Shown piece by piece: positions 23,009 through 33,708 of a stretch of 64,000 bases of DNA. Numbering within the stretch: the first letter of the stretch is position 1; each line of letters starts with the position of its first letter. The DNA comes from Pseudovirgaria hyperparasitica. Its lineage: Eukaryota > Ascomycota > Dothideomycetes > Acrospermales > Acrospermaceae. The notes under the pieces are model-generated. The model searched no databases. It was not told the DNA's origin and was given only the letters and a program-made list of their open reading frames with translations. A program made the position numbers and the translations under genes. The stretch lies in NCBI RefSeq assembly GCF_010093815.1, contig NW_022985570.1, forward strand, positions 67,695 to 131,694, in the 5' to 3' direction.

Positions 23009-25408
23009 TGCTTCAGGCCTGTTGTTCGTAGTGGATGATCAAGCGTCTGCTAGGACTGGTGCTGTCTATCAAAGTCACTCAGCTTAATGCAGGGCCAAGT
23101 GAATATTCCAGGTAAATGGTTCTCGATCTGCAGTGTTCAGCAGTCTCTGTACCGAAGAGTGGAAATAGTCACGCGATCTGCTGGGCTAATCCTGTCACGG
23201 CCAAATAGCTTGTAACAGGCAGGTCGACCCAAACGAGGTCTGAGCATTTGCCCGACAAAGGTCGCAAAAAAAAGTTGTCACCAAGTCTAGTTGCTACGTC
23301 ACCCAGGTTCGTAATACCCCTGTAGGCGCGTGTGCCTGTGTAGCTCGGTTGGCTTCGGGGCCCATCGGTCGGTCACGTCTCGCCAATAGACCATGGATGG
23401 TGCATTTCAGGTTGGTCCTATTAGTGTGTAAACCAAGGGTGGGGTGCTTTAAGGCGCTTAAAATACCGAGCACGGATTGTAAAAGTAGCCATGAGGGTGC
23501 GCAGGCCTGGAAACGTGCAATTTAAATCCTTTGAACTCGTGTCGAGTAACTCGAGTTAGTATCGTGGGATCGCATCTGGTTTAGGCTGCGGAGATGGACA
23601 GTCTGTCTGTATGCAGTGTACTCAGACGATGGAATCATCTCCACAACAGCCCATGAAAACACCCGACGCTCAGATGTTCCATCCAACTTAGTGTCGATTG
23701 CCAGGGTACATAGTGTCAGTGTCTTTGGGCCTGTGGCTTGCCCATGCCGCCCCCCCCCCCCAGAGCCCCCCCGGTGTCATCTGATAAGCCTGATTGGACG
23801 TATAAGGCGTAGCTAGATCAGATAAAAATTTCGTCGTCTTATCAGATGAAAGTTTTCATCTACTCTCTATCCGTCGGCCGACAGGTCCCTGGCAGGCAGG
23901 CGAGGTCAACGGCCCAGGACACAATAGCACGTTTTGGTTGAAACTTTTTAATTATGCTATGTTTCACACAGTGGGAATAACGTAAAAGGAGCCAGTCCTC
24001 TGCTCCTGTCTACTGACTCGCGGCAGGGAGGCAGCGGCTCGCGCGATTCGCGAAGGCGCCGCTCCGGCTTGCCAGCCACCCAAAAATTGCTGTCGAATGT
24101 CGGCTCCTATGCGATCGACAGCAGGCCTGGCTCGTATCCTCGTTGCGGTGTTTTTGCGAGAGTGCAGCGAGAGTGGGAAATTATTCACTTGTGCCGCGAA
24201 GGAACGGAGCTGCTGAGATATTGTGATGCCATGGTGCTACTGTCAGCGAATGAATGGGTTTGGCGAAAATGAACTCTAGTATTTGGAACCATAATTTGTT
24301 ACCCCACATAGTGTCGGGTGCCAGGTATTCTACGTGCAACGAATTGAAGCTCATCTTCACAGTAGCTTAGCGCTTAGAGGTCATCATGATGCTTACATCT
24401 CGTCTCGACAATGCATGCCATACTTGCCTGAGGCATCCACTAATTGCGTCTGTAACGACTGTCTCTGCCGCTGAGACCTGGATGAAGCATATGTAATGGC
24501 GGGACAGGCGAAACGTACATCTGATGCAGCGACACGCGAATAACGTGGATCACAAAGTCAACAGCCTCGTCACGACTGCAGAGCAAGTACACATTCGTGT
24601 GAACTGAACATGTCATCGATAACTGCCTCGTGCAGCTGTTGAATGGCTGTCAAGTTGTGGCCTAAGCTGTCGGGTCATAAGCTGGCCGCCGAACGAATTC
24701 AGTTCGCAAACAATGCCTTCAGAAACGACCAAAAAGTGGTGATGCATATATATTGCATTGATTACGCGTTCAATAGCATTTGTCCAAGACTATAATATCA
24801 TCCAGCAGTAGTCTATGAGCCATCGCAACGCAGAAGATGATGCGACGAACAGAGTCATGCGGGTAACGACGAGGATGCAAGATGCACTAATGCTGCGAGT
24901 AGTGCCAGCCAGTAGTAATAGAGCCATCGAGACGTGAGGTCAGAAAGAGAGACAATGAGGTCAGAGTCAGCGACGGCGTGAGCAGATCAACCATCTGGGG
25001 GACCGGTCAAGTCAAGAGAAGGTATCATGAAGCACTGGGGCGTAGATGGTACAAACTTTAGCCATCGTCAGATCTACGCGGTCCGGGAAGGAACCGACGG
25101 AAGGACGGCTCTCCAGACTTAATTCGAGCGGGTGAGGGGCTGTCGAGATGGGTAATGGGGATGGATCCTCGGATAGATGAGATTGATAAGATCGATTAGA
25201 TTCAAATCTTTTGTGCATGTCCGACTTCGCAAGATCGAGTGAGAAGATAAGATTGATAAGATGCGTGGCGAGTTAGGAAGAACAAGTATAGGCCTCGCAC
25301 GCACAGGAAAACATATCCAGGAGGCAAGATTAATAACATGCAACGTCGCCCTATATTAGTGACAGCTAGAGGAATTACATATATAAATCTATATATGTCA
25401 GACAACAA
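23009..25408. other. 2.4 kb spacer upstream of the SidA-like gene
   Basis: No coding region is supported. It contains the three-copy iron element cluster near 23.8 kb, a C12 tract at 23750-23761 followed by C7, and close to the 3' end of the ABC gene (25181-25262) several T-G-A-T-A-A-G / GATAAG cores. The rest shows no structure I can name. Confidence 0.4.
23779..23847. promoter_or_regulatory. Three SreA-type iron elements upstream of SidA-like gene
   Basis: Exact ATCWGATAA matches occur at 23779-23787 (+, ATCTGATAA), 23817-23825 (+, ATCAGATAA) and 23839-23847 (minus). ATCWGATAA is the site of the iron-sensing GATA repressor SreA in Aspergillus. A CCAAT box (minus strand, 23793-23797) lies 5 bp from the first element, which could allow combined control by SreA and the CCAAT-complex/HapX. 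The cluster is 770-840 bp upstream of the start codon at 23008. Confidence 0.75.
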
Positions 25409-28400
25409 TTACGTGCTTGACGGCCCTTGAGCAGGTGTATCGTCTGCATCCTCCTTTCTATCCAGTGTCTGATGCAAGGCATTCACCTTGTACGTCTCAC
25501 TGCTCTCCAATAATTCTCTGTGTGTCCCACTTGCTGTGCAAACACCCTCCTCGATCACAAAGATCCGATCCGCACGCTCAATTGTGCGCAGACGATGCGC
25601 AATCGCAACTACCGTGATGCCCCGCGCCGCCCTCTCCAGAGCGTCCTGCACCAGTTTTTCGCTCTCCGCATCCAGCGCACTCGTACCTTCATCAAGTAGT
25701 AGTAGTCTGGGCTTACGGACCAGAGCACGCGCGATGGAGAGGCGTTGCTTTTGACCACCTGAAAAAGCCGTACCATTGGGCCCACAGCGTGTGTCGTAGC
25801 CATCTGGTAACGCTGCAATGGTATCATGAATATTCGCCAACCTGCACGCAGCTTCGATCTCCTCGTCACTCGCCTCGTGACCTGGGCTTGCGCCGATACT
25901 CAGATTGAACCTGACGCTCCCTTCAAACAGTACACTTTCTTGAGGTACTATGGCGATATCGTTGCGAAAGTCCGTACCATGCTGCAGGGCAAGATTCCGC
26001 CCGTCCACTTCTACAGTCCCAGAAGATGGGTCATAGAAGCGCTCAATGAGTGATATTATGGTGGACTTTCCAGCGCCTGAGGGGCCTACAAGGGCACAGA
26101 ATTGGCCGGGTTTGATGTCGAGGCAGAGACCCTTGAGAATGATGGAGTCAGGGCGGTTAGGGTATGCAAAGACAGCGTCTTGAATCTTGATGCCCACGCC
26201 GCTCTGTGTGGAAGGTGTATGGTCGGATGATGATGCGCCTGGAGTCTTTTCAGTATCGCCTGAGTTCTTTGAATGAGAGTAGCAGTGAGGGTCGACCGCG
26301 GGGTCGAGGGGGCCATTGATCTTTTTATTGCCTAGGCCGATGAGGTCAAGTATTCGTGCTGCGCCGACTCGGGAGCGAGCAAAGTCAGGAGCCAAAGCGA
26401 ATAGTTGACCACAAGACTGTGCGCTGAATAACAAAGCTGGGAGGACGATGAAGAACTGAGTTTGCGAGTAGCGACCCTCAACGATGTTCTTGGTGCCCCA
26501 CCAATACCCAAGTGCGTAGACCAGGTTGCTAACGCTGTACGCAGTAGAAAGCCAGACGTTACTGTAGGCGATAGACTTGACGGTAGCTTTGTATGGCTCT
26601 GAGAGCGACCTTCGATAGACTCCATGAGTCACCTTCTCCAAAGAGTACAGCGAAATCGTTCTGATTGAGTTCACCGCCTCGACAGTGATTGAGGTAGCTT
26701 GTGCAAAGGCCTTCTGATGGCGCTCTTGGAACTGAGCCAGCACACGAATGCGCATTATCCCGGATCCTAAGAGAACAGGTATACAAGCCATGAGTACTAG
26801 ACTAATCCTCCAGGCTATGATATTGGAGAGAATGATTCCTGCAACAAAGTTGATGGTGACTGCAAATAAGACACCCAACGTTGTTCCTGTCAAAGCTGCA
26901 ACGGCATTGGTGTCGGTCGTGATGTATGCAAGGAGCGTTGCAGAGTTTCGGTCATTGGTAGTGTGCCATGTGATGTCTTTCCTCAAAACCGTATGGAACG
27001 ATGCTTGCCGAGCCTTGAGAAGGACCTGCTCCGATACCATTCCGAATAATGATCCACTGACCAAATTGGCGAAGAATTCGACAACAGCAAGGACGAAAAA
27101 TAGGAGAGCGAAAAAGCTACCACGACTTCTGATAGTGTTACCATCTTGGCACGGACTTAACGCCGATATAGTGTGTCCAAAGATTACAGCTTCACCAGAG
27201 TATGAGCCTCCAACAATGATGGAACCTGTAAAGCCGATAAATGCCCAGAGTAGATGGGGCCGCACGAGTCGTCCCACCCCACGAAGAGTAGCACCAAGGG
27301 GAAGGATCGTCTTCTCTTTCTTCTTCTTATCCTTCTTCTGCTTCTTGTTGCTGGTTTCCGCCACCTTCTCATCCAGTGGAGCCTCCTCCTGTGACGATGC
27401 TTCTAAGGTATCAGGTACGGCCTCTTTGCTATCGACAAACTTTGCTTCCTCGTCAGACTTCACATTGACCTCGTCAGCGCGCAAAGTTGTCATGGATGTG
27501 CGTGCAGAAGTTGTGTCAACGTCACCAGATCCAACTTCCTGAAGACGAACCATGCTCGCATAGATGCCATTATATGCCATGAGCTCGGCATGGCTGCCTT
27601 GTTCAATGAGCTCTCCGTGTTTCATGACAACGATGTTATCGGCTTTTTTGATTGTAGAAATACGATGGGCAATGGCGATAGTGGTCCTTCCCTGTGACAC
27701 ATTTTCGAGAGCTTTTAAAATTGATTGCTCACTGCGAGAATCGAGTGATGATGTAGCCTCGTCCAAAAGAAGAATGCGAGGGTTTCGAACGACAGCGCGA
27801 GCAACAGCGATCCTTTGTTTTTGGCCGCCACTCAATCTGCCTCCGACATGGCCAACAGATGTCGCGAGACCATGCTGAAGACCATCTACAAAGCGCAGAA
27901 CATCTGCAGCCGCAGCCGCATCCCTGACTTTCCGTACGATTTCAGTAACAACAGGGGTGCTAGCTTTGATGGCAGTATCCCAGTCGGAGCCATCTTGTAC
28001 AGCTTTGACCAAGTCTGGAAGGCTAGAGTCAAGCAATGCCTTGTTGATGGGTGAGTCTCGATCAGCAGCACACAAGAGACCGTACGCGATGTTTTCGAGT
28101 ACGGAGCGGTCGAAAAGAGATGGATCTTGCTGCACAGTACCAATGGAGCCACGGAGTGATGAAACGTTCAGATGCTTGAGATCGATGCCATCTAGAGTGA
28201 TCGTACCTGAGTCTGGATCGTAAAGCCGAGTTATCAAAGCTGCGAGGGTAGACTTCCCACTACCGGATTGACCGACGATAGCGGTATGCTTGTTCGCGGG
28301 GATATTTAATGACAGCTTCTTCAGGACTTGGACTCCAGGGCGTGACACGTAGGTGAAGTCTACATCACGTATTTGGATGTCTCCATTCACTGATGAGATG

Positions 28401-29591
28401 CTCTGGCCGCCGTCAGGATTGGTGCCGTCGATCTTGGATGGCCTGTTGATGGTTTCGTGCAGACTCTCGGATGACGCGACGGCGCTACCAAAGATCTGCA
28501 GGAAAGGAGCCACCTGACTCAGAATGAAAGAGGCTAGTTCTGTCAGTATGATAAGCTCTAAGTCTTCTTCTGTGTGGCTTACCATCAACAAGCAAGAAGA
28601 TGACAGTATAGACAGCGCCGACGGATGACGAAGTACCATTCTCGTCTACATCTGCTGCTATGGTACGACTTCCCTGCCAGTATGCAACGGCGTTAGTCGA
28701 ATATGCGATGAAGTAGAGCAGTGCAAGCTGAGTAGCGGCAGTAACAGCTTTTTTATATCCAGCCTTCTGGGCATCACTGAGATGCTTTAGGAAGTTCGCT
28801 TCCAGTCGAGAGTTTGCGTTGAAAGCATGCACAAGTGAGATCCTTGACAAACTCTCGGAGGCGATAGACGTGGCGGAGGCGATGGATGTTGACACAGCCC
28901 CTGAATACTTCTTGATGAAGTGTGTTCCGATGAAGGTCATGAGAAAATATGCGGGCACCAGAGAAACAAGTATTCCAGCCAGCTTTGAATCTTTGATGAA
29001 GGAGACAATGTAGGAGGCGACAAAGTACGAGACGGTCGCTATCACAATGCCGACCTTTTCTGACGTTCCGGCCTGGATGGTGTCTAGATCGGTAGTGAGA
29101 CGTGAAGACACATCCCCGGCAGGTCTTTCATCAAAGAAGGCGAGCTCCTGTCTTAGAAGACTCTGGAAGTACTCATCTCGCAGTCGACGAACAAGACGCT
29201 CGCCGAACCAGCTCCAACATCCCGTATGGATGTAAATGAAGCAAAAGTTGGCGATGGTAACATAGACGACATAAAGAACCTTCTGAGTGACGGCGCTGCT
29301 GACCTGGCCATTGCTTCCAGCCTGCGAATCACTACACGAGGAAGAATTGAGATCATCAACAAGCTGGCCGAAGAGGATGCCGAGCAGTGGAAATGGTACA
29401 CCTGCTGCAATGGCAAAGACAACACCACCTAGGAGGAGGAGGTAGTCGAGAGTGGTAGGGCCGGCACGTGTGAGTAAGCGGAGATATCCTCCAAACCGTA
29501 TGGACTTGATGCCCGCCTGTCGGTGTTAGTCTCGAGAGCTTTTTGGCAGAGACAGTTGGAACCAACTCACCGTGATCTTATTTTCCTTCAT
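25409..29591 (-). CDS. sitT: ABC-B full transporter, SitT-like siderophore exporter
   Basis: Three exons: 29591-29571 (seven codons), 29516-28583 and 28539-25409, with introns of 54 bp (GTGAGT...ACAG) and 43 bp (GTAAGC...ACAG). All phases agree and give 1,361 residues. Layout is TMD-NBD-TMD-NBD, as in MDR-type exporters. NBD1: Walker A G-Q-S-G-S-G-K-S-T ~409, signature L-S-G-G-Q ~556, Walker B I-L-L-L-D-E-A-T. NBD2: Walker A G-P-S-G-A-G-K-S-T ~1140, signature F-S-G-G-Q, Walker B L-L-L-L-D-E-G-T. A charged Lys-rich linker joins the halves. The N-terminus (F-G-G-Y-L-R-L-L, then F-P-L-L-G-I-L-F-G-Q-L-V-D-D-L-N) matches the SitT type found beside sidD in Aspergillus. It should sit in the plasma membrane and export siderophore or intermediates (inference). 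The seven-codon first exon is the least certain part. Head-to-head with the SidF-like gene across a promoter with iron elements. Confidence 0.9.
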
Positions 29592-30523
29592 CCCGACCTA
29601 AATTTGCACGACACGACGTCTAGGTATTCACGTCAGGTTTCTCTGCCAGTCGTAGAAATCAGAGAACGTCGCTTGTCTTCGCTGTAACGAGACACGAGGA
29701 CGCAGCAGTACTCCGAGCAGCAATGCATTGAGGCAACCCTGGCGGAACAAAGTAACAAGGGCTCCACCTACACAATTTGGAAGTTGCTTGGCAGGCATTT
29801 CGTTAATTAGTGGACAAAGCCGGGATGATGATCTGGTCAAGGATTGGGATTATCAGATGGAATTACAGGCGTGGGACTAGTGGATAGTAAGGGCATAGTA
29901 GTGTTGATCGAAGCAGTAGAGTGGAGCCACTCGATAATAGAGAGGGAAAGACGGCCGGGTTTGCGTCGGCTGTCGGAGTGGGCTGATGAGGATCCCGTGC
30001 CTCGCCTCGCCTTCAGATGGAAGGATTCAATCTGATAAAAAAACTCTGCAATGGCGTATGCGGCGCGGATGACGGTGCTTATTGGCTGCACTTCTACGCC
30101 TCGGTATACCCGATATCGGATCTGATTAGATGAACATTGCCCGAGATTGTTTCGGCCGACCGCTCAAGGTTGTTTGGATCCTAGGTCCACATTATCTTTA
30201 CACGTTCACTTCAGTCCCCCCCCCCCTCCCCCTGTCACCATCCCTCACAGTGCTAAAGAATCGCTCTGTATCCACCACCACCAACCCCACGCATGATGCA
30301 TCTCTACCGTCCCTGGTCTATGTTCTCTCCCATGCCTCCGCGGTTCGTTTCAAAAAGTTCTGAGCCTTGTCCACACGTGCTCAATGTTCACGGCTCGACG
30401 CTGGAGGATTTACCTGCGTCATGTCATACCTGAGAAGCTCCCGGCCCATTCTTGCAACACCAGCTCAACAGTGTTATCGTGAAGTCAATTGACACTCAAT
30501 CGCGGCATCGCCAGCTCTGAATC
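29592..30523. promoter_or_regulatory. Divergent promoter with two iron elements (ABC / SidF-like)
   Basis: Exact SreA-type sites lie at 29850-29858 (minus, reads TTATCAGAT on +) and 30030-30038 (+, ATCTGATAA). A near match (ATCTGATTA) is at 30119-30127. A CCAAT box on the minus strand (29843-29847) sits 2 bp from the first element. A C11-T-C5 tract at 30216-30232 lies about 290 bp before the SidF-like start. Both genes face away from this region, so shared iron repression is likely. Confidence 0.72.
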
Positions 30524-31870
30524 ATGGCGACGACTAACAGTACAAGTCCTTCTCCGAAAGACTTTATTCTCAAGCTTCCACATCCCTACTTGACCGCATA
30601 CGGCATCAAGGAAAAGAGTATTTCCGGAAAACTGCATTGTTTCCTAGATCGAATTCGATCTCCCAAGTCTTCTCTCCGGACGGCACAGGAACCCCCAGAA
30701 ATACTTCACAATGTCGATCTCTACTTCACGCTTCCTGAAATCCCATCCGAACAAGACCAACCTCCAGAATCCAACAACCTCTGGTGGGCACGCGCACAAC
30801 GCTCTCCGTCCGTAACCCTCACCTGGCAAAACTCTGCACCGTCGCCCGCACAAGTATGGCTCGTCATATACGCGCTCTACTCCCTTCATACCGACATCGA
30901 GCACTTTCGCCTCAATCTGACTGGTGGAGGCTCAGACACAATCAGAGATCACCTCCTTAATACCCTGCTCGCAACATCACACCCGTCTCCCACCGACAGT
31001 GCCACTCCAGCTCTCGATCTCCCTATTCTCGTTCTCCGCAGCACCTTCTGGCAAGGGGCCTCCTCCCCCTTCGGCCCTCGCCCTCTCTGGCTCCCTGAGC
31101 CAAACGCCCCCGGATCGCCCGTGAAACCCCTTTCTCAATACCCCCTCCCACCACTCTCCCACCGCCTCACCACCGGCTTTCCATCTTCGCGCGTACACGC
31201 CCACCATCCCATTCGTCCCGCGAAACCCGCGCCCGGTACCACCGTTTACAGCCGCTTCATCCCCCATCTTGGCGAGCACTTCAGCATGGTCGCCCTCGAC
31301 CACACGCTGCCCGCACACCTCGAGCTCTTCCACAAGTGGCAGAACGACCCGCGCGTCGCCCGCGGCTGGAACGAGACGGGCACGCTCGACCAGCACCGCA
31401 AGTACCTGCAAACGCTGCACGATGACCCGCACGTGTTGACGCTGCTGGCGGCCTTTGACGACGTGCTGTTTGCCTACTTCGAGGTCTACTGGGCGCCCGA
31501 GGACCACATTGGCGTGCATCACGCATTCCCGCCGTATGCGCGCGGGCGGCACTCGCTTGTGGGCGACGTGCGGTTCCGTGGACCGCACCGTGTGTGTGCG
31601 TGGTGGGGCAGTCTGATGCATTATCTGTTTCTAGACGATCCGCGGACAGGGCAGATTGTTGGCGAGCCCAAGGCAACGAATAAGACGGTGCTGGAGTACG
31701 ACTTTGCGCATGGGTTTAGTCTGGTCAAGTGGATGGATCTGGGGCATAAGAGGAGTGCGCTGATGTGGTGTGAGCGTGAGAGATTTTTCCAGTTAAGTCC
31801 ATTTGGGTGGAATGGCAGTGTGCTGGGGCCGGATGGGCTGAATGCATTGGTAACGAGTGCGAAGCTGTAG
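30524..31870 (+). CDS. sidF: SidF-like N5-hydroxyornithine acyltransferase
   Basis: Single exon from ATG 30524, 448 residues, matching the SidF/SidL size of about 450-490. The C-terminal half is a GNAT-fold acyltransferase of the IucB/AlcB siderophore type: the W-Q-N-D-P-R-V-A-R-G-W region, F-E-V-Y-W-A-P-E-D-H, then G-D-V-R-F-R-G-P-H-R and a W-W-G-S-L-M-H-Y-L-F-L-D-D-P-R-T stretch. It would move an acyl group from CoA to N5-hydroxyornithine to form the hydroxamate. It ends S-A-K-L, and AKL is a canonical peroxisomal PTS1. In Aspergillus SidF carries PTS1 and uses anhydromevalonyl-CoA, whereas the acetyltransferase SidL is cytosolic, so the signal favours SidF. The SidI-like ligase has a matching signal. 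The gene converges on the AMID-like gene, 203 bp apart. Confidence 0.88.
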   Translation: MATTNSTSPSPKDFILKLPHPYLTAYGIKEKSISGKLHCFLDRIRSPKSSLRTAQEPPEILHNVDLYFTLPEIPSEQDQPPESNNLWWARAQRSPSVTLTWQNSAPSPAQVWLVIYALYSLHTDIEHFRLNLTGGGSDTIRDHLLNTLLATSHPSPTDSATPALDLPILVLRSTFWQGASSPFGPRPLWLPEPNAPGSPVKPLSQYPLPPLSHRLTTGFPSSRVHAHHPIRPAKPAPGTTVYSRFIPHLGEHFSMVALDHTLPAHLELFHKWQNDPRVARGWNETGTLDQHRKYLQTLHDDPHVLTLLAAFDDVLFAYFEVYWAPEDHIGVHHAFPPYARGRHSLVGDVRFRGPHRVCAWWGSLMHYLFLDDPRTGQIVGEPKATNKTVLEYDFAHGFSLVKWMDLGHKRSALMWCERERFFQLSPFGWNGSVLGPDGLNALVTSAKL

Positions 31871-32073
31871 GGGAGATGAACCGTGTTTAAAAACGATCTT
31901 CGTGTGCAGTGTAGACTTAACAAGAATAAGCATAGCCAGTATTTTTCGTGTATCCGACTCACAATACACTCGTACTTTTATGGTATGTCCCGAGTACATT
32001 TTATGAGGTAGATATATATGTATATACGAATATACTAAATGTCAAGCATCAAAAGAAGACTAGACAGCACCCT

Positions 32074-33708
32074 TTAAACCTCCAGCTCCTCATCAAGCCC
32101 CAAGCATTTCAACGTCGCCCTCCACCCTAAATCCTCACCAAACAGCATCTCACGCACCTCGACACCACTCCTCGTTTCTGCCGCATACGGATTCCAACTG
32201 ACCGCCTGCCTGCCCACTGCGAGGCCCATCATCGGCGGAACAGCGGGGAAGCGCGCCGCAGGACCGAATGGTTCGTCGTCCGCTGACTTTGTTTGGCTTG
32301 GTTTGTTTTTGTTCATAGCTGTGTCTTCATGATTTGAGCTATTGTCGCCATCCAGTGACGATCGTGCAGACGGCGGCGTGGCAGGTGCAGTATCGTGTAG
32401 GGAGAGTTCGTCGATGGGAATGTGGGAGTTGGAAGGGTAACATAGTTTTTCAGAAAGGAGGATTTCGCGCATGATATTCGTGGCGGCAACGTGGGCCATA
32501 ACGAGAGCGGTGCCGGCACGCTTGACGCCTGACCAGGCGCAGATGTCGCCGGCGGCATAGTGGCGGGCGTGGTGCGGCGATGAAGGTGGAAAGGAGAGAC
32601 TGTGTGCTTGTCAGTTCTGTATCATCCAGGGATTAGAAGAAGAAGGGGGTGGGGAAGGTAAAGGAAAGGAGCAACGAACGTCTCTTCTGCTTTGACAAAG
32701 CCGTGCTCGTCGAGGATATGTGCGGGGAGGAAGGCAGACGATGGGAGAGTCTTGCCAGTTGCGTTTATAACGTGGCCGGCATGGATGGCGGTGCCGTCGC
32801 TCAGGGTGACGATGTGCGATGTGCCCTCGCCATGCGTAATGCATGCTCTCTGCCCGAGCACGACATCGACACCCTCATGTCTAAGCACGCGCAAACTCTC
32901 CTGCTTGAAAGCAGCGGGCATGTCTTCGCTGGATAGGAGTTCATGCCGGGAATGCACCAGTGTCACGTGGACGTGCGGATGGCATAATTTGATTTCAGCG
33001 GCAAACTCAATACCCACGGCGCCGCCGCCAACGATGACGACAATTCTGCGGCCTGTCGCATCGGCTTTCGCATCTTGGATCTTCTTGATCTCCCGCTCTG
33101 CGTCTGCGACATAGCTGTGAAAGTCTGCTGCGCGGGGAATGATGGGCCAGTCGCGCTTCAAGCCGGTACAGAGGAGGAGATAGTCGTACTCGATGCATGT
33201 CTCGTCGCCTGAGGGCGTGAGGTATGTGGCGCGGAGCGATTCAGGGTCGAGGAACTTGAGGTAACCCTGGACGAAAGTGAAATTCGGGTGGCGGAGGGCA
33301 CGAATTGAGCGGTATGTGCGCCACGAGGAGCGTACGTGGGAGGGAGAAACGTGAGCAAGTGGTGCACCGACTGTGTGGACTAATAAGAGTTAGAATGGCA
33401 AGACGGTTCATTGTGATGTGTGAGGTTACGGAGCGCTAAGGGCGTGTGGGCGTGGGGGTTATAGGAAACGTACAGAAGCCGTCCCTGCGATCCAACAATG
33501 TGACCTGTACGCCTTTTCTGGACTTCAATCCTTTGAGATCTGGTAGTGTCGACGTGGGAGATGGGCGGTTTGGCTTGCCATCGATTAGGTGGAGGAGATT
33601 GACCAAGCCGGAAACGCCAGCATACGAGCCACCAACTACAAGAATCCGGTGCGGATGTGAGTCTGTCCTGGCGGGAGAATCCGGAGGGGTGATGATGGAC
33701 TTCGACAT
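32074..33708 (-). CDS. AMID/AIF-like FAD-NAD(P)H oxidoreductase
   Basis: Three exons: 33708-33474, 33379-32680 and 32599-32074. The introns are 94 bp (GTACGT...TTAG) and 80 bp (non-standard but fitting GTTCGT...ACAG). The joined protein has 486 residues. The ATG at 33708 opens M-S-K-S; the frame upstream has no ATG. The N-terminal dinucleotide fold I-L-V-V-G-G-S-Y-A-G is near residue 20. After the first junction comes D-G-F-F-H-T-V-G-A-P-L-A-H, then L-L-L-C-T-G, the second nucleotide motif V-I-V-G-G-G-A-V-G-I-E-F-A, and G-D-I-C-A-W-S-G-V-K-R-A-G near the end. This is the AMID branch of AIF-like pyridine-nucleotide oxidoreductases. A role in reductive iron release from siderophores, or in redox defence, is suggested only by its iron-element promoter and its MFS partner. 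Confidence 0.85.

Noticed and set aside
30977-31621. Long antisense frame opposite the SidF-like gene
   Set aside because: It lies in the GC-rich coding part of a clear gene; a mirror of codon bias on the other strand.
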